Below are positions 16,413 to 25,070 of a stretch of DNA of 64,000 nt, one piece after another (positions within the stretch are counted from its first letter, which is position 1; each line of letters begins with the position of its first letter). The DNA lies in NCBI GenBank assembly GCA_023413185.1, contig JAEZQD010000098.1, positions 1-64,000 of the forward strand, given 5' to 3'. Source of the DNA: Bacillota bacterium (GTDB taxonomy: Bacteria; Bacillota; Clostridia; Oscillospirales; Ruminococcaceae). Made by a program: the position numbers and the translations under genes. The notes beneath the pieces were generated by a model. That model was not told the DNA's origin. It was given only the letters and a program-made list of their open reading frames with translations, and searched no databases.

Positions 16413-17480
16413 ATGAGTAAAGCAAATAAAGCCAAAATAGGCTTCTTTGAAAAATATCTGACCGTGTGGGTTATTCTGTGCATGGTCGCGGGGGTACTAA
16501 TCGGAAAATACCTGCCCGCAGTCCCTGACTTTTTGGGCAGATTTGAACGTGCCAACGTGTCTATTCCCATCGCCGTCCTGATATGGCTGATGATCTACCC
16601 GATGATGATGAAGGTGGATTTTATCAGCATAAAAAACGTCGGCAAAAACCCCAAGGGGTTGTTTGTCACATGGGTGACAAACTGGCTGATTAAGCCCTTT
16701 ACCATGTACGGCATTGCGGCGCTGTTCTTTTACGTCGTGTTTCGCGTGCTTATTCCGCCGGAGCTTGCCCGCGATTATCTGGCGGGAGCGGTGCTGTTGG
16801 GTGCTGCGCCCTGTACCGCGATGGTGTTTGTGTGGAGCCATCTGACAAAGGGCAACCCCGCCTACACGGTAGTGCAGGTCGCGACAAACGACCTGATTAT
16901 TCTCGTGGCGTTCACCCCGATTGTCGCGTTTTTGCTGGGTGTAAGCGGCGTGGCTGTTCCGTGGGATACGCTGATTCTTTCGGTGGTTTTGTTTGTGGTT
17001 ATCCCATTAACCGCGGGCATACTCACCCGGGTGTTGATGATTAAACACAAAGGGCAGGAGTATTTTGAGAAGCGATTTCTGCCCAAATTCAACAACATCA
17101 CCGTCATCGGGCTTTTGCTTACACTCGTTATCATCTTCTCGTTCCAGGGTAACGTCATTTTAGGTAACCCGCTGCACATATTGCTGATTGCGGTTCCGCT
17201 GACCCTTCAAACCGTCCTGATATTTTTTATTGCCTACCTTGCTTCCAGGATGCTCAAGCTCCCCCATAGTATCGCCGCACCGGCGGGGATGATTGGTGCC
17301 TCGAACTTTTTTGAGCTCGCGGTTGCGGTTGCCATCTCGCTGTTCGGGCCAACCTCCCCCGTGGCGCTTGCCACCATTGTGGGCGTGCTCGTAGAGGTGC
17401 CCGTGATGCTTGCGCTGGTTCGGGTTGCGAATCGAACCACCCATTGGTTTGATAATAGGGCGCAAACACAGGGGCAGTAA
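16413..17480 (+). CDS. acr3: ACR3-family arsenite efflux transporter
   Basis: Proton-motive-force driven arsenite extruder in the cytoplasmic membrane. Seen in 355 residues: about ten hydrophobic helices, MIYPMMMKVDF, the conserved Cys134 in LLGAAPCTAMVFVWS that is essential in characterised ACR3 proteins, VATNDLIILVAF, and the late motif GASNFFELAVAVAISLFG. ATG 16413 has AAGGAG eight bases upstream; GTG 16404, overlapping the arsR stop, is a less likely start. It is the most certain resistance determinant of the region. Confidence 0.95.
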   Translation: MSKANKAKIGFFEKYLTVWVILCMVAGVLIGKYLPAVPDFLGRFERANVSIPIAVLIWLMIYPMMMKVDFISIKNVGKNPKGLFVTWVTNWLIKPFTMYGIAALFFYVVFRVLIPPELARDYLAGAVLLGAAPCTAMVFVWSHLTKGNPAYTVVQVATNDLIILVAFTPIVAFLLGVSGVAVPWDTLILSVVLFVVIPLTAGILTRVLMIKHKGQEYFEKRFLPKFNNITVIGLLLTLVIIFSFQGNVILGNPLHILLIAVPLTLQTVLIFFIAYLASRMLKLPHSIAAPAGMIGASNFFELAVAVAISLFGPTSPVALATIVGVLVEVPVMLALVRVANRTTHWFDNRAQTQGQ

Positions 17481-17929
17481 ACAGAATATCGGCTGGGGCT
17501 TTGCCAAGGACGAAGATTGTCAGAAACCATAGATTGAATGACATTATCATTGCGTAGGTTTTTGCGTGGATTGATATCCTAAGACCAATGCAGATGAACG
17601 GAAGACCATATATTTATACGAGCACAATAAACGCAACTAAGACCGAGATAAATGTGACATCCACACTAATCTCGGTCTTAGTTGTAACTTGGCAAATGAC
17701 TAAACGATTGATACAATGCACCTGTTTTATATAGAATGCACCCGCGTTCAAGTGCCTTTTTTGATGCCTTCTGCCTTTGGCATAGCGGACAGAAAGGACT
17801 AAAGGGACAAAACTGAATACGTCTATTAAAACTGTAGGTGCTGACCAGGTGAATTGTGCATTAATTCCGGGAGAATGGTTCAGCCTTCAAGAGAGCAGAT
17901 CTCTGTATAATGTAATTATATCGCAAGAT
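17481..17929. other. Gene-free stretch at the left edge of the AT-rich region
   Basis: No coding frame is supported. It holds the inverted repeat at 17634-17684 and two copies of an AATGCACC motif (about 17715 and 17735). Base composition changes here from GC-rich to AT-rich, so this may be an old junction between chromosome and accessory DNA. Confidence 0.5.
17634..17684. repeat. 16-bp perfect inverted repeat
   Basis: CAACTAAGACCGAGAT (17634-17649) and its exact complement ATCTCGGTCTTAGTTG (17669-17684) around a 19-base loop. There is no T-run on either side. It could be an RNA hairpin, a weak bidirectional terminator between the convergent operons, or a mobile-element relic. Confidence 0.7.
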
Positions 17930-18415
17930 TTACCTTGAATTCAACCATTCGATTAGCGGGATAAGATTTTTCTCCTTGACGCCGTCAAAGCCGTTTTCGA
18001 TGTGCTCAATCGCTTCGTTAAATTTTTCGTCCTTATCCTTTCGTTTTTTAAGTACCTTTGCAAACATGGACATCATAAATCGGTCCGTGCCTTTTAAGTC
18101 TTTCAACGGTAAGCAGCCGCCCTGAGCATAGAAGAACGGTATCTTTTCAAGCTTATTTCCCGAGATTATGGTTTCAGCATTGTTCTCTCCGGCACTTCCC
18201 GTGCCCGTTCCGCATACTGCTTTGACGTTAAATTTTCTTACTTTTTTTAAGCCTTGAATCCTTCCGACCTTCATCCAACCCAGAAAAACAATTTCTTCTT
18301 TTTTATCTATTTTTGAAAGCTCGTTTACACGATAAACCTTCATACCAGTTTTAGCGGCAAGCATCTCAGCATATCTCTTAGTGAAACCTGTCTTTGACTC
18401 GTAAACAATGATCAT
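17930..18415 (-). CDS. Flavodoxin-domain protein
   Basis: Probable FMN-binding electron carrier or small oxidoreductase of 161 residues. Seen: N-terminal phosphate-binding loop ESKTGFTKRYAEML, as in flavodoxin and HemG-type flavoproteins, then FLGWMKVGRIQGLKK and a Cys-containing FFYAQGGCLPLKDL segment. It ends the minus-strand carotenoid/oxygen-defence run, 15 bases after the TspO-like gene, and could pass electrons to the rubredoxin/rubrerythrin pair or to the Rieske protein (inference). A clear ribosome site is lacking; AGGGG stands about 15 bases upstream. Confidence 0.8.
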   Translation of the reverse strand: MIIVYESKTGFTKRYAEMLAAKTGMKVYRVNELSKIDKKEEIVFLGWMKVGRIQGLKKVRKFNVKAVCGTGTGSAGENNAETIISGNKLEKIPFFYAQGGCLPLKDLKGTDRFMMSMFAKVLKKRKDKDEKFNEAIEHIENGFDGVKEKNLIPLIEWLNSR

Positions 18416-18430
18416 TTTTTTGATAGCCCC

Positions 18431-19225
18431 TTATACCTTTTTTGTTGATTCAGGGAGTATAGAAAAATGATTACGGTAAAATTGAACCACGGCTACAATA
18501 ATAAGCACGATCATGCCTAAAAGAGATATGATTTGTAGGGTAGCAAATTCCCCTTTAAATCCTGTCGGTGATTTCAAAAACTGGTAAATTCCAAAGTACG
18601 CCCAAGCGACCGGAAGCGGGAAGGCGGCATTGCGGATTTTCAAAAGTACTCCAATCAATAGAACAATTGCGATAATCAGCATTATACTTCCCCAGGTTTC
18701 CTGGGATAGACCAAAGCCGTTCCATCCAAGTTTAGTCAGCGCCGCAGCAATATTTACGACTGTAGCGATAAACAGCCAACCTGAATAGAGTCCAAAACTC
18801 AAGGGTAATAACCAACGCTTGCCTTCGCGTATTTCAAGCAGTTTTATACCAATCAAGGCTAAAGTAACCACAAAACCAAGTATGAATAGACTAGAAATTT
18901 CAACTAGAACAAAAGAAAATGATATGATCCACACAATGTTCAGAATGCAAGAAATTCTGAACAGATTAGAAATATGATCGATGGCCTTTTGGTAATAAAG
19001 GTCATCCTTCTTAACAATCATCACGATCATTGAGATCAATAGAAGCGAGTAGATTACACTCCATATGCTGAAAGTAGCTGGACTTGGTGTTATTAAGGTG
19101 ACATACATATCAGAAATTTGCTTTTGAGTCAAACCGTTGATTAAGCCGACGGCACCTAAGGTATTGATTACCAGTGTAACAATTAGAAAAAGTCCATTGA
19201 TCCATGCTTTTTTAGTTCTGTCCAT
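18431..19225 (-). CDS. TspO/MBR-like tryptophan-rich membrane protein
   Basis: Membrane protein of 264 residues with about eight hydrophobic helices. Seen: TPSPATFSIWSVIYSLLL and SLFILGFVVTLALIGIKLL, patterns of the tryptophan-rich sensory protein group related to TspO, which binds tetrapyrroles and, in photosynthetic bacteria, tunes pigment genes. ATG 19225 has AGAGGAGT seven bases upstream; an upstream ATG at 19246 would place that site inside the gene. It sits with carotenoid genes, as TspO homologues often do, so a role in pigment or oxidative-stress signalling is plausible but unproven. Confidence 0.7.
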   Translation of the reverse strand: MDRTKKAWINGLFLIVTLVINTLGAVGLINGLTQKQISDMYVTLITPSPATFSIWSVIYSLLLISMIVMIVKKDDLYYQKAIDHISNLFRISCILNIVWIISFSFVLVEISSLFILGFVVTLALIGIKLLEIREGKRWLLPLSFGLYSGWLFIATVVNIAAALTKLGWNGFGLSQETWGSIMLIIAIVLLIGVLLKIRNAAFPLPVAWAYFGIYQFLKSPTGFKGEFATLQIISLLGMIVLIIVAVVQFYRNHFSILPESTKKV

Positions 19226-19289
19226 AAGTAACACTCCTCTATTCATTAGTTTTATATTTGTTTAATACCAACATCTCACGCTACAAATC

Positions 19290-20276
19290 CTAGTATTGTA
19301 TAAATTTATCTCCTGCAACCCCGCAGATACTGCATTTTTCTGGCCGCGATTTTTCAATGTTCCCACAGACCGGGCAAAGATAGTAGAATACTTCTTCCGC
19401 CTGGTCGAGGTTTTCTAATGCTTCCTGATAAAGCTTCGCATGAACCTCTTCCGCTTTCATTGCAAAGGTGAAGGACATAAGCGCGGCTTTGTTTCCATCC
19501 GCTTCGGCTTCCTTCACGAAGTCGGGATACATATCCTTATACTCACGGGTTTCTCCTGCGACAGCATCTTTGAGATTATCGGCTGTTGAATGGATTTTTC
19601 CTGCAACTTCAAAGTGTTTTAAAGCATGCAGTGTTTCAGCGTCAGATGCAGCCTTAAACAGCTTGGCGGCATTGATCTTCCCGTCCTTTTCAGCTTTCTT
19701 GGAATAAGCCAGGTATTTTCTGTTCGCCTGAGATTCTCCGGCAAATGCCTCCATCAAATTATCAAGCGTTTTGTTCTCACTCATTTTTTCGTCCTCCTTT
19801 TTTTTATTAAAAGCTTCTATCAGGTTTTTCACAACTTCCTTTGGAAATCCTTCCTGCTGCTTATGGTCTAAAAGCGACCGCAGAAAATCCTGAGTGTTAT
19901 CACTTTGCGGAAGCATATATCCTGCTTCACGGATGAGATCCTCCGCCATAATATGATTGGATTTTTCAATGGCGGCAGCCAGTTTTCCAGGTAATCCGGC
20001 AGCGATGTTCTCCTGTTCCGACTTGTTTCGCATAAGTATTTTCAGTGCGTTGGCGACTGCTTCGGTTTTAGGCTGCTGCGGCGGATACGCCACGGGTACC
20101 ATAGAAATCGCACCCGAAGGGCAGGCTTCTGCGCAATCTCCGCAACCAATACACTTTAAAACATCAATGATGCTGTTCTCTGTATCCGTTGCTCCGGTAG
20201 GGCAGACATAGAGGCATAAGCAATCCTTGGTACATAAACGAATATTCCTTACCGCATATTTCTTAGACATTCTCAT
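19290..20276 (-). CDS. Ferredoxin-rubrerythrin fusion protein
   Basis: Three-part oxygen/peroxide defence protein of 328 residues. Seen: N-terminal Fe-S region with CTKDCLCLYVCP and CIGCGDCAEACP (one unusual and one standard four-Cys cluster), a helical linker (85-165), a rubrerythrin di-iron four-helix domain from about residue 166 (LMEAFAGESQANRKYL, ETREYKDMYPDFVKEAE, KAEEVHAKLYQEALE), and a C-terminal rubredoxin knuckle pair (CPVCGN, CSICG). Start is ATG 20276 (TAATG overlap with the rubredoxin gene) or ATG 20270, better spaced from GGGAGG. A strong internal ribosome site at 19792-19800 precedes ATG 19784, so free rubrerythrin may also be made. Confidence 0.9.
   Translation of the reverse strand: MRMSKKYAVRNIRLCTKDCLCLYVCPTGATDTENSIIDVLKCIGCGDCAEACPSGAISMVPVAYPPQQPKTEAVANALKILMRNKSEQENIAAGLPGKLAAAIEKSNHIMAEDLIREAGYMLPQSDNTQDFLRSLLDHKQQEGFPKEVVKNLIEAFNKKKEDEKMSENKTLDNLMEAFAGESQANRKYLAYSKKAEKDGKINAAKLFKAASDAETLHALKHFEVAGKIHSTADNLKDAVAGETREYKDMYPDFVKEAEADGNKAALMSFTFAMKAEEVHAKLYQEALENLDQAEEVFYYLCPVCGNIEKSRPEKCSICGVAGDKFIQY
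19784..19800 (-). promoter_or_regulatory. Internal ribosome site and start for free rubrerythrin
   Basis: AAAGGAGGA (19792-19800 on the minus strand) stands seven bases before in-frame ATG 19784 (MSENKTLDNLMEAF), precisely where the rubrerythrin domain begins. It is stronger than the site of the full-length gene and predicts a second product of about 164 residues. Confidence 0.7.
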
Positions 20277-20944
20277 TACCTCCCTTCGACCTTTTCAAAC
20301 TTCCAGTTTGGTACCTTGCACACAGGACAAATATCGGGCGGGGTGTCTCCTATGTAGATAAAACCACAAATTGTACAGACGTAAACACCAGTATTTTGAA
20401 GCATCGCTTCGCCTTCTTTTTGATAGCGGGTCAAAAGTGACTTCAAAATGCGCGTAACTTTTTCGCTCCAGACCAGAGCACGAAGCGCACCTCGATCCTT
20501 GACATCGGATGCCACTGTATTGGCGCTCGGAAAACCTTCCTCAAGATCTTTTTCAATTAATGCAATCAGCTTGTTGAAATCCGGGTCCTTAGCTGGTACT
20601 GATGCCGTTTTGAAGTATCCGGCCAGTTCATTAAACAAGGCCGCTTCTTCTGGCTTATACTGTTTTTCACAGCCGCGTGCCAGATTCGTGCACAGCGCAC
20701 TAATCTCCAGCGATGAGAGTTGTTGCATGTCAGTTGACACATCAATAACAGGTTTTGATTTTTTCTCAGCGGGTGCGGCAGATTCTCCCTGTTTCTCAAA
20801 TTCTGCTTTTGTTGCGCCGCAGATCGGGCAGACCCAATCCTCGGGCAGATCTTCCCACCTTGAGCCTAGCGCTATGCCTGATTCAGGAATGCCCTTTGCT
20901 TCATCGTAGACAAATCCACAAACCGAACATACGTATTTTTCCAT
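20276..20944 (-). CDS. Double-rubredoxin-domain protein
   Basis: Electron carrier of 222 residues. Seen: N-terminal classical rubredoxin ([15 protein letters not shown], then [14 protein letters not shown]), a central helical domain (about 70-185) with no motif I recognise, and a C-terminal short rubrerythrin-type rubredoxin ([24 protein letters not shown]). It shares TAATG with the ferredoxin-rubrerythrin gene and so is probably its electron donor in peroxide reduction. The central domain resembles the helical middle of the neighbouring fusion in position but not clearly in sequence. Confidence 0.88.
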   Translation of the reverse strand: MEKYVCSVCGFVYDEAKGIPESGIALGSRWEDLPEDWVCPICGATKAEFEKQGESAAPAEKKSKPVIDVSTDMQQLSSLEISALCTNLARGCEKQYKPEEAALFNELAGYFKTASVPAKDPDFNKLIALIEKDLEEGFPSANTVASDVKDRGALRALVWSEKVTRILKSLLTRYQKEGEAMLQNTGVYVCTICGFIYIGDTPPDICPVCKVPNWKFEKVEGR

Positions 20945-21016
20945 TTTACTACCTCCTTAGTTATAAATATTGTTCATAGAAATATTTTTTTCCGGTTCTT
21001 CAATTCCTCTTACTTA

Positions 21017-21856
21017 TCAATAAGATATTTCTTTTTGCATAAAAGTCCCTTGCTTTAGGTCATCAAACGCCTGCTCCAATTCATCTTTTGTGTTCATTAC
21101 AATAGGCCCTCCCCAAAAGATGGGTTCGTGTAAATACAGTGAGCTAATAAATAACACTTGGGCTTTTTGGTCTATTGCCTTTATCTCTACATGGTCACCA
21201 GCGGTGAGTTTTACTGCCGTCTTTTCTTTTACCAGCTCGCCTCCGATATACGCATTCCCTAATAGGGTAAAGACCAATACCGAGCGTTCAATGTCTGTGC
21301 GAATAGTAATGGAAGCGTCGGGATTCAGATGAATATCATAATAATCAAGCGGTAAATACTTCCCCTGATATCCTTTTCTACCGTTGTATTCACCGGCAAG
21401 CAGCCTTAACTTTCCGTTCTCAATTTCAATTTCTTCAATTTCAGAATTCTTGATGCTGCGGTATGCAGGGGCTGTCATTTTGTCCTTTGCCGGAAGATTA
21501 AGCCAGAGCTGCACTCCAAGCATCCGCTCGGCAGCCGGTAATTTTTCTTCATGCATAATACCGGAACCCGCTGTCATCCATTGAACTTCTCCATCACCAA
21601 TCGTATCCTCATTCCCTAAGCTGTCCTTATGAGTCATAAATCCACGATATACATAACTGATTGTCTCGATACCTCTGTGCGGATGCATGGGAAATCCCGC
21701 TGTGTAATCATCCGGATTTGTGCTATCAAAGGAATCGAGCATCAAAATCGGATCATATTCCTGAACAGTTTGGTTTCCCAATACCCTGACCAAACTCACT
21801 CCGGCTCCGTCCTTCGTTCTATAACCTCTAACCTGTTGACTGATTTTTCTTTCCAT
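21017..21856 (-). CDS. Pirin family protein
   Basis: Metal-binding bicupin of 279 residues; some bacterial pirins are quercetin dioxygenases, others regulate metabolism. Seen: the ligand set His58 and His60 in MHPHRGIET and His102, Glu104 in GSGIMHEEK, matching the single-metal site of human pirin, followed by a C-terminal cupin half. It starts three bases after the CrtO-like gene ends and so belongs to the same transcript. It is a frequent companion of oxidative-stress genes; a function in carotenoid chemistry would be speculation. Confidence 0.92.
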   Translation of the reverse strand: MERKISQQVRGYRTKDGAGVSLVRVLGNQTVQEYDPILMLDSFDSTNPDDYTAGFPMHPHRGIETISYVYRGFMTHKDSLGNEDTIGDGEVQWMTAGSGIMHEEKLPAAERMLGVQLWLNLPAKDKMTAPAYRSIKNSEIEEIEIENGKLRLLAGEYNGRKGYQGKYLPLDYYDIHLNPDASITIRTDIERSVLVFTLLGNAYIGGELVKEKTAVKLTAGDHVEIKAIDQKAQVLFISSLYLHEPIFWGGPIVMNTKDELEQAFDDLKQGTFMQKEISY

Positions 21857-21859
21857 ACT

Positions 21860-22387
21860 TTACCTCACCAACTCTTTATTTTTTTCAACGGATCGAGCAT
21901 GGCTCGAAATTCTTTTTAGCAACTTTTTAATACGTGGACGATTGTATCTTTGTGCTATTATACAAGGCAAATTTATGAGCAATGTATACGCCAACATATA
22001 CCATATCACCTGAGGAGGAGTAAAAAAGCCAAAAATCCAGAATGGAAGGATTGCTAACCAGTGTGTAAGTTCACCGCGTGCAGATTCAACCAAAAAACGA
22101 TTCAAATACTCTTTAGAAAAACTTTCAAGCTTTTTCTTAGAGAAACTACGTTTTTTTAAGATCGCTCCTCCGTCTGGCAGCAGATGCTTCCAGCGGCTGA
22201 CCCTGAAAACACTGTCATAAATGCGACCTTCTTTTTCAAAACGGTGTGCGGAGAACAAGAAAGAATCAGGTGAAAAATAACGATCTGGTAAGTATAAGCA
22301 GATCAACGCCGCAGTAACTTGCAATACCGGCCAGACAAAAAAGCACAATATGATTGTTAACACCTCTGGAAGAAAGATTACTCGCAT
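21860..22387 (-). CDS. crtO: CrtO-like glycosyl-carotenoid acyltransferase
   Basis: Small membrane protein (175 aa) resembling the staphylococcal CrtO that esterifies glycosyl-4,4'-diaponeurosporenoate, the last step to staphyloxanthin. Seen: N-terminal hydrophobic helices, the conserved YDSVFRVSRWKHLLPDG, a basic KKRSFSKKKLESF segment, further helices, and the terminal NLPCIIAQRYNRPRIKKLL, typical of this family. It overlaps the upstream CrtQ-like gene by ten bases. The family assignment is from motif recall, not alignment; the natural substrate here is unverified. Confidence 0.8.
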   Translation of the reverse strand: MRVIFLPEVLTIILCFFVWPVLQVTAALICLYLPDRYFSPDSFLFSAHRFEKEGRIYDSVFRVSRWKHLLPDGGAILKKRSFSKKKLESFSKEYLNRFLVESARGELTHWLAILPFWIFGFFTPPQVIWYMLAYTLLINLPCIIAQRYNRPRIKKLLKRISSHARSVEKNKELVR

Positions 22388-23496
22388 GTTTTTTCCTCAG
22401 TCCTTATAGACCGCCCCTTCCACTTTACTTTAAGGCCGAATAGCTTTTTAAACGCTGAAACATTAATTACGCCCAGCATAACAAGCATTAAGATCGGATA
22501 TAAAATCACTGCCCAGACATGAAACTTACCGATGCGTCTTGTAAGAACGGCTAACAAGCACACCCAAACAATATAAAGAACTGAGTAGATCCCCAGCCAG
22601 AGCCAATTCATAAGTATTGAAAATATTACAATATGCAACGGCACGGAGATAAGGGAAGCAACCCATAGAAAAACCATCATAAAAACAGGAGCAGGCGTTT
22701 CAGCTGCACCTGTCGCCATGTTTTTAACCCAACCCTGCAGTAAAGAGCGCAGTCCGTCTGCATACATTCGAAAAGAAACCTCGCTGTTGCCGATATAAAG
22801 GCTAAAATTTAAACCTGCTTTTTTGAGTTGCGAACCCAGTGCCATATCATCCACGACGCTTGATTTAACTCTTTGATGGCCACCCGCCTTTTCATAATCC
22901 TGCCGTGAAATCAGTATAACAGGGCCATAAAGACCAATATTGCGCGGCTTTGGCAGTGCCGTTCCGTTGGCAGCAATCTGAACCAGATTAAACATCATTG
23001 ATAGCTGCTCATATATTTTTTCTGTCTTATGGTAAGGTTGAACAGACACTGTGCAACCCTGCTGCAAATAAGCAGAAAGAAGTTTGCTTATTCCATCAGG
23101 TCCAAGCCTCACATCCGCATCAAGAAACAATAGCAGTTCACCCTTTGCTGCATCTGCGCCATTTTGGCAAGCCCACGACTTGCCCGTCCATCCTTCGGGC
23201 TTGGATTTTAGGGTTATCAGCTTAACACCGTTTGCCAATGCAATTTGACCTGTTGAATCCTCTGACTCGTCGTCTATACAGATGATTTCTAAATTAGGTA
23301 ACGTCTGTGCGCTCAAATCCGCTAAAAGCAAGGGAAGGTTATGTTCCTCGTTACGTGCCGGTATAATCACCGATATGGTCGGATAGTTCAGTAAATTTCC
23401 GTTGACCACTGGCAAAGTTGGAATTCGATAAAAAAGAACCGCAGTAACCGCAAGCCCTACCAATACAATGACAAACTCAATAATAATTAAGGTCAT
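22378..23496 (-). CDS. crtQ: Glycosyltransferase family 2, CrtQ-like
   Basis: Membrane-anchored glycosyltransferase (372 aa) resembling CrtQ, which glucosylates diaponeurosporenoate. Seen: N-terminal helix, GT-A fold with SVIIPARNEEHNLPLLL, acidic EIICIDDESEDSTG, DxD motif LLFLDADVRLG, the acceptor segment SSVVDDMALGSQLKKAG, and three C-terminal hydrophobic helices. ATG 23496 follows AAGGAGTGAGG; an in-frame extension to 23598 would lie inside the upstream desaturase gene and lacks family similarity. It starts within six bases of the desaturase stop. Confidence 0.85.
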   Translation of the reverse strand: MTLIIIEFVIVLVGLAVTAVLFYRIPTLPVVNGNLLNYPTISVIIPARNEEHNLPLLLADLSAQTLPNLEIICIDDESEDSTGQIALANGVKLITLKSKPEGWTGKSWACQNGADAAKGELLLFLDADVRLGPDGISKLLSAYLQQGCTVSVQPYHKTEKIYEQLSMMFNLVQIAANGTALPKPRNIGLYGPVILISRQDYEKAGGHQRVKSSVVDDMALGSQLKKAGLNFSLYIGNSEVSFRMYADGLRSLLQGWVKNMATGAAETPAPVFMMVFLWVASLISVPLHIVIFSILMNWLWLGIYSVLYIVWVCLLAVLTRRIGKFHVWAVILYPILMLVMLGVINVSAFKKLFGLKVKWKGRSIRTEEKTCE

Positions 23497-23501
23497 GAGC
23501 C

Positions 23502-25070
23502 TCACTCCTTCAGAGTCTTTCGAATTGCATCCGCCGCCAGTTTCCCGGTCAATATAGATACCGGCAACCCCGAAGGACTGAAAGTCCACTGACCGCATTG
23601 GTAAACATCTTCTATTGGTGTTTTAATGGAGCTTGCAATCTTTCTGAAACGACTCTCCGCAGGCAGCTTGTTGTTGGTAAACGACCATCCCGTGATGGCT
23701 CCGTGCGCATTCCCGGTTTCCCGCTCAACTGTCAGCGGCGTAGCGCAAAGGGCAAATTCAACCTTTTCCGTTATACCGGAGAACACGGATTCCTCCAACG
23801 CTCCTATAATTTTTCTTGTGCAAAACTCTTTAAACTGCTCGTAGTTCACCGTTTCTGATAAATGCTTTACAAGGTGGTAATCCATCAATGTACTAACGAT
23901 TACGCCTGTCTTTCCCTCTGGTGCCAGTGAAGCATCCCGCAAAGCTGGGCAAGAAATCTCGTAGGTTGTACGCTCTAAGTACTGTCCGATCCATTCATAT
24001 AATCCTTCTTCAGTCGCTATAGACTTATTCCAATCTGTTAGTGAAGACAGGCCTATCGTCGATGGCGTATAGAACGCGTGAGCACCGCAATGGCCTTCAA
24101 AGTAGTTCTTATCCAAATTGATGCCCATAAATAGAGAGAGTATGGAATCGCCGCCTTGCCCCTTTTCCGTCAGGTCACGCTGGTTGTCTACCTGCGGCGT
24201 ATGCGTTTCACCCGCAGCTGAGTATAGTGATTTCTGATCCGCAGCCCAGACCAACTTTTTGTAACTGTAGGTATCTCCGCCTGCCGTGTGCAGTTGCTTT
24301 TGAAGAGTATCCACTCGCGTCACCGCTGTATTAGTCAATACCTCTCCGCCAGCACGTCGGATGTAGTCCGTTACGTTTTGAGCGAGAACACCTGTGCCGC
24401 CCTTGGGATAAAGGTAGTCCAGGTACAACCCAAAGTAACTTAGCGCAAAGAAGGTGGGAGTATCTTTGAAAAAATGCTGCACAATCATATCAATGAGCTT
24501 TTGATTATTTGTAAACTGCTTCAGATAATCGGCCACTGGTTTGTTCAAACGGCTGGCTTTACGTATATTAACCTGATATTTGAGTAGCCATGGCAACAGC
24601 GTTTTCAACAGATATTCGGGGTCCTTCATGTCCTCAAGAAACAGCGGATTATCAATGCCATAAAGCACATCCATATAATCCATCACTTTTTGGATCTCTT
24701 GTGCGATTTTATCGATATCCGATTCATTCTCCGGAAAGATATCGGCAAGCATTTTTGCGTAACTTTTTAGGCTATCCCTGGAACCGAGCCTTGTCCATTG
24801 ATTTTCAATACCAATGGATACCGAATTCTGTGTGAAATCCACTTCCAATCCCAGGCTTTTTAGCATGGGTAATAAAATACCGGAGTTTTCAAAAGCACGG
24901 ATACCCGCGTCAAAAGCATAACCCTGATGACGGAACGTATTGACCAGACCGCCCGTCTTATGAGATTTTTCACAGAGCAGTGTGCGGTATCCATACTGGC
25001 ACAAATAGGCTGCACTTGTAAGACCAGCAAGGCCTCCGCCTACCACGATTGCGTCGAATTCTTTGTTCAC
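23502..25070 (-). CDS. Carotenoid desaturase/oxygenase, CrtN/CrtP family
   Basis: FAD-dependent enzyme (522 aa) that desaturates or oxidises a carotenoid. Seen: N-terminal dinucleotide motif AIVVGGGLAGLTSAAYLCQYG, EKSHKTGGLVNTFRHQGYAFD, and C-terminal VYQCGQWTFSPSGLPVSILTG, the FAD-closing motif of this family. Start is GTG 25070, with AGGAGGTG upstream and a GTGA overlap with the gene before. A longer frame to 25145 would lie inside that gene. Whether it acts as desaturase (CrtN) or terminal oxidase (CrtP) cannot be decided from motifs alone. Confidence 0.85.
   Translation of the reverse strand: MNKEFDAIVVGGGLAGLTSAAYLCQYGYRTLLCEKSHKTGGLVNTFRHQGYAFDAGIRAFENSGILLPMLKSLGLEVDFTQNSVSIGIENQWTRLGSRDSLKSYAKMLADIFPENESDIDKIAQEIQKVMDYMDVLYGIDNPLFLEDMKDPEYLLKTLLPWLLKYQVNIRKASRLNKPVADYLKQFTNNQKLIDMIVQHFFKDTPTFFALSYFGLYLDYLYPKGGTGVLAQNVTDYIRRAGGEVLTNTAVTRVDTLQKQLHTAGGDTYSYKKLVWAADQKSLYSAAGETHTPQVDNQRDLTEKGQGGDSILSLFMGINLDKNYFEGHCGAHAFYTPSTIGLSSLTDWNKSIATEEGLYEWIGQYLERTTYEISCPALRDASLAPEGKTGVIVSTLMDYHLVKHLSETVNYEQFKEFCTRKIIGALEESVFSGITEKVEFALCATPLTVERETGNAHGAITGWSFTNNKLPAESRFRKIASSIKTPIEDVYQCGQWTFSPSGLPVSILTGKLAADAIRKTLKE

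Noticed and set aside
17634..17684. Inverted repeat as an intrinsic terminator
   Set aside because: No T-run follows on either strand and the loop is long.
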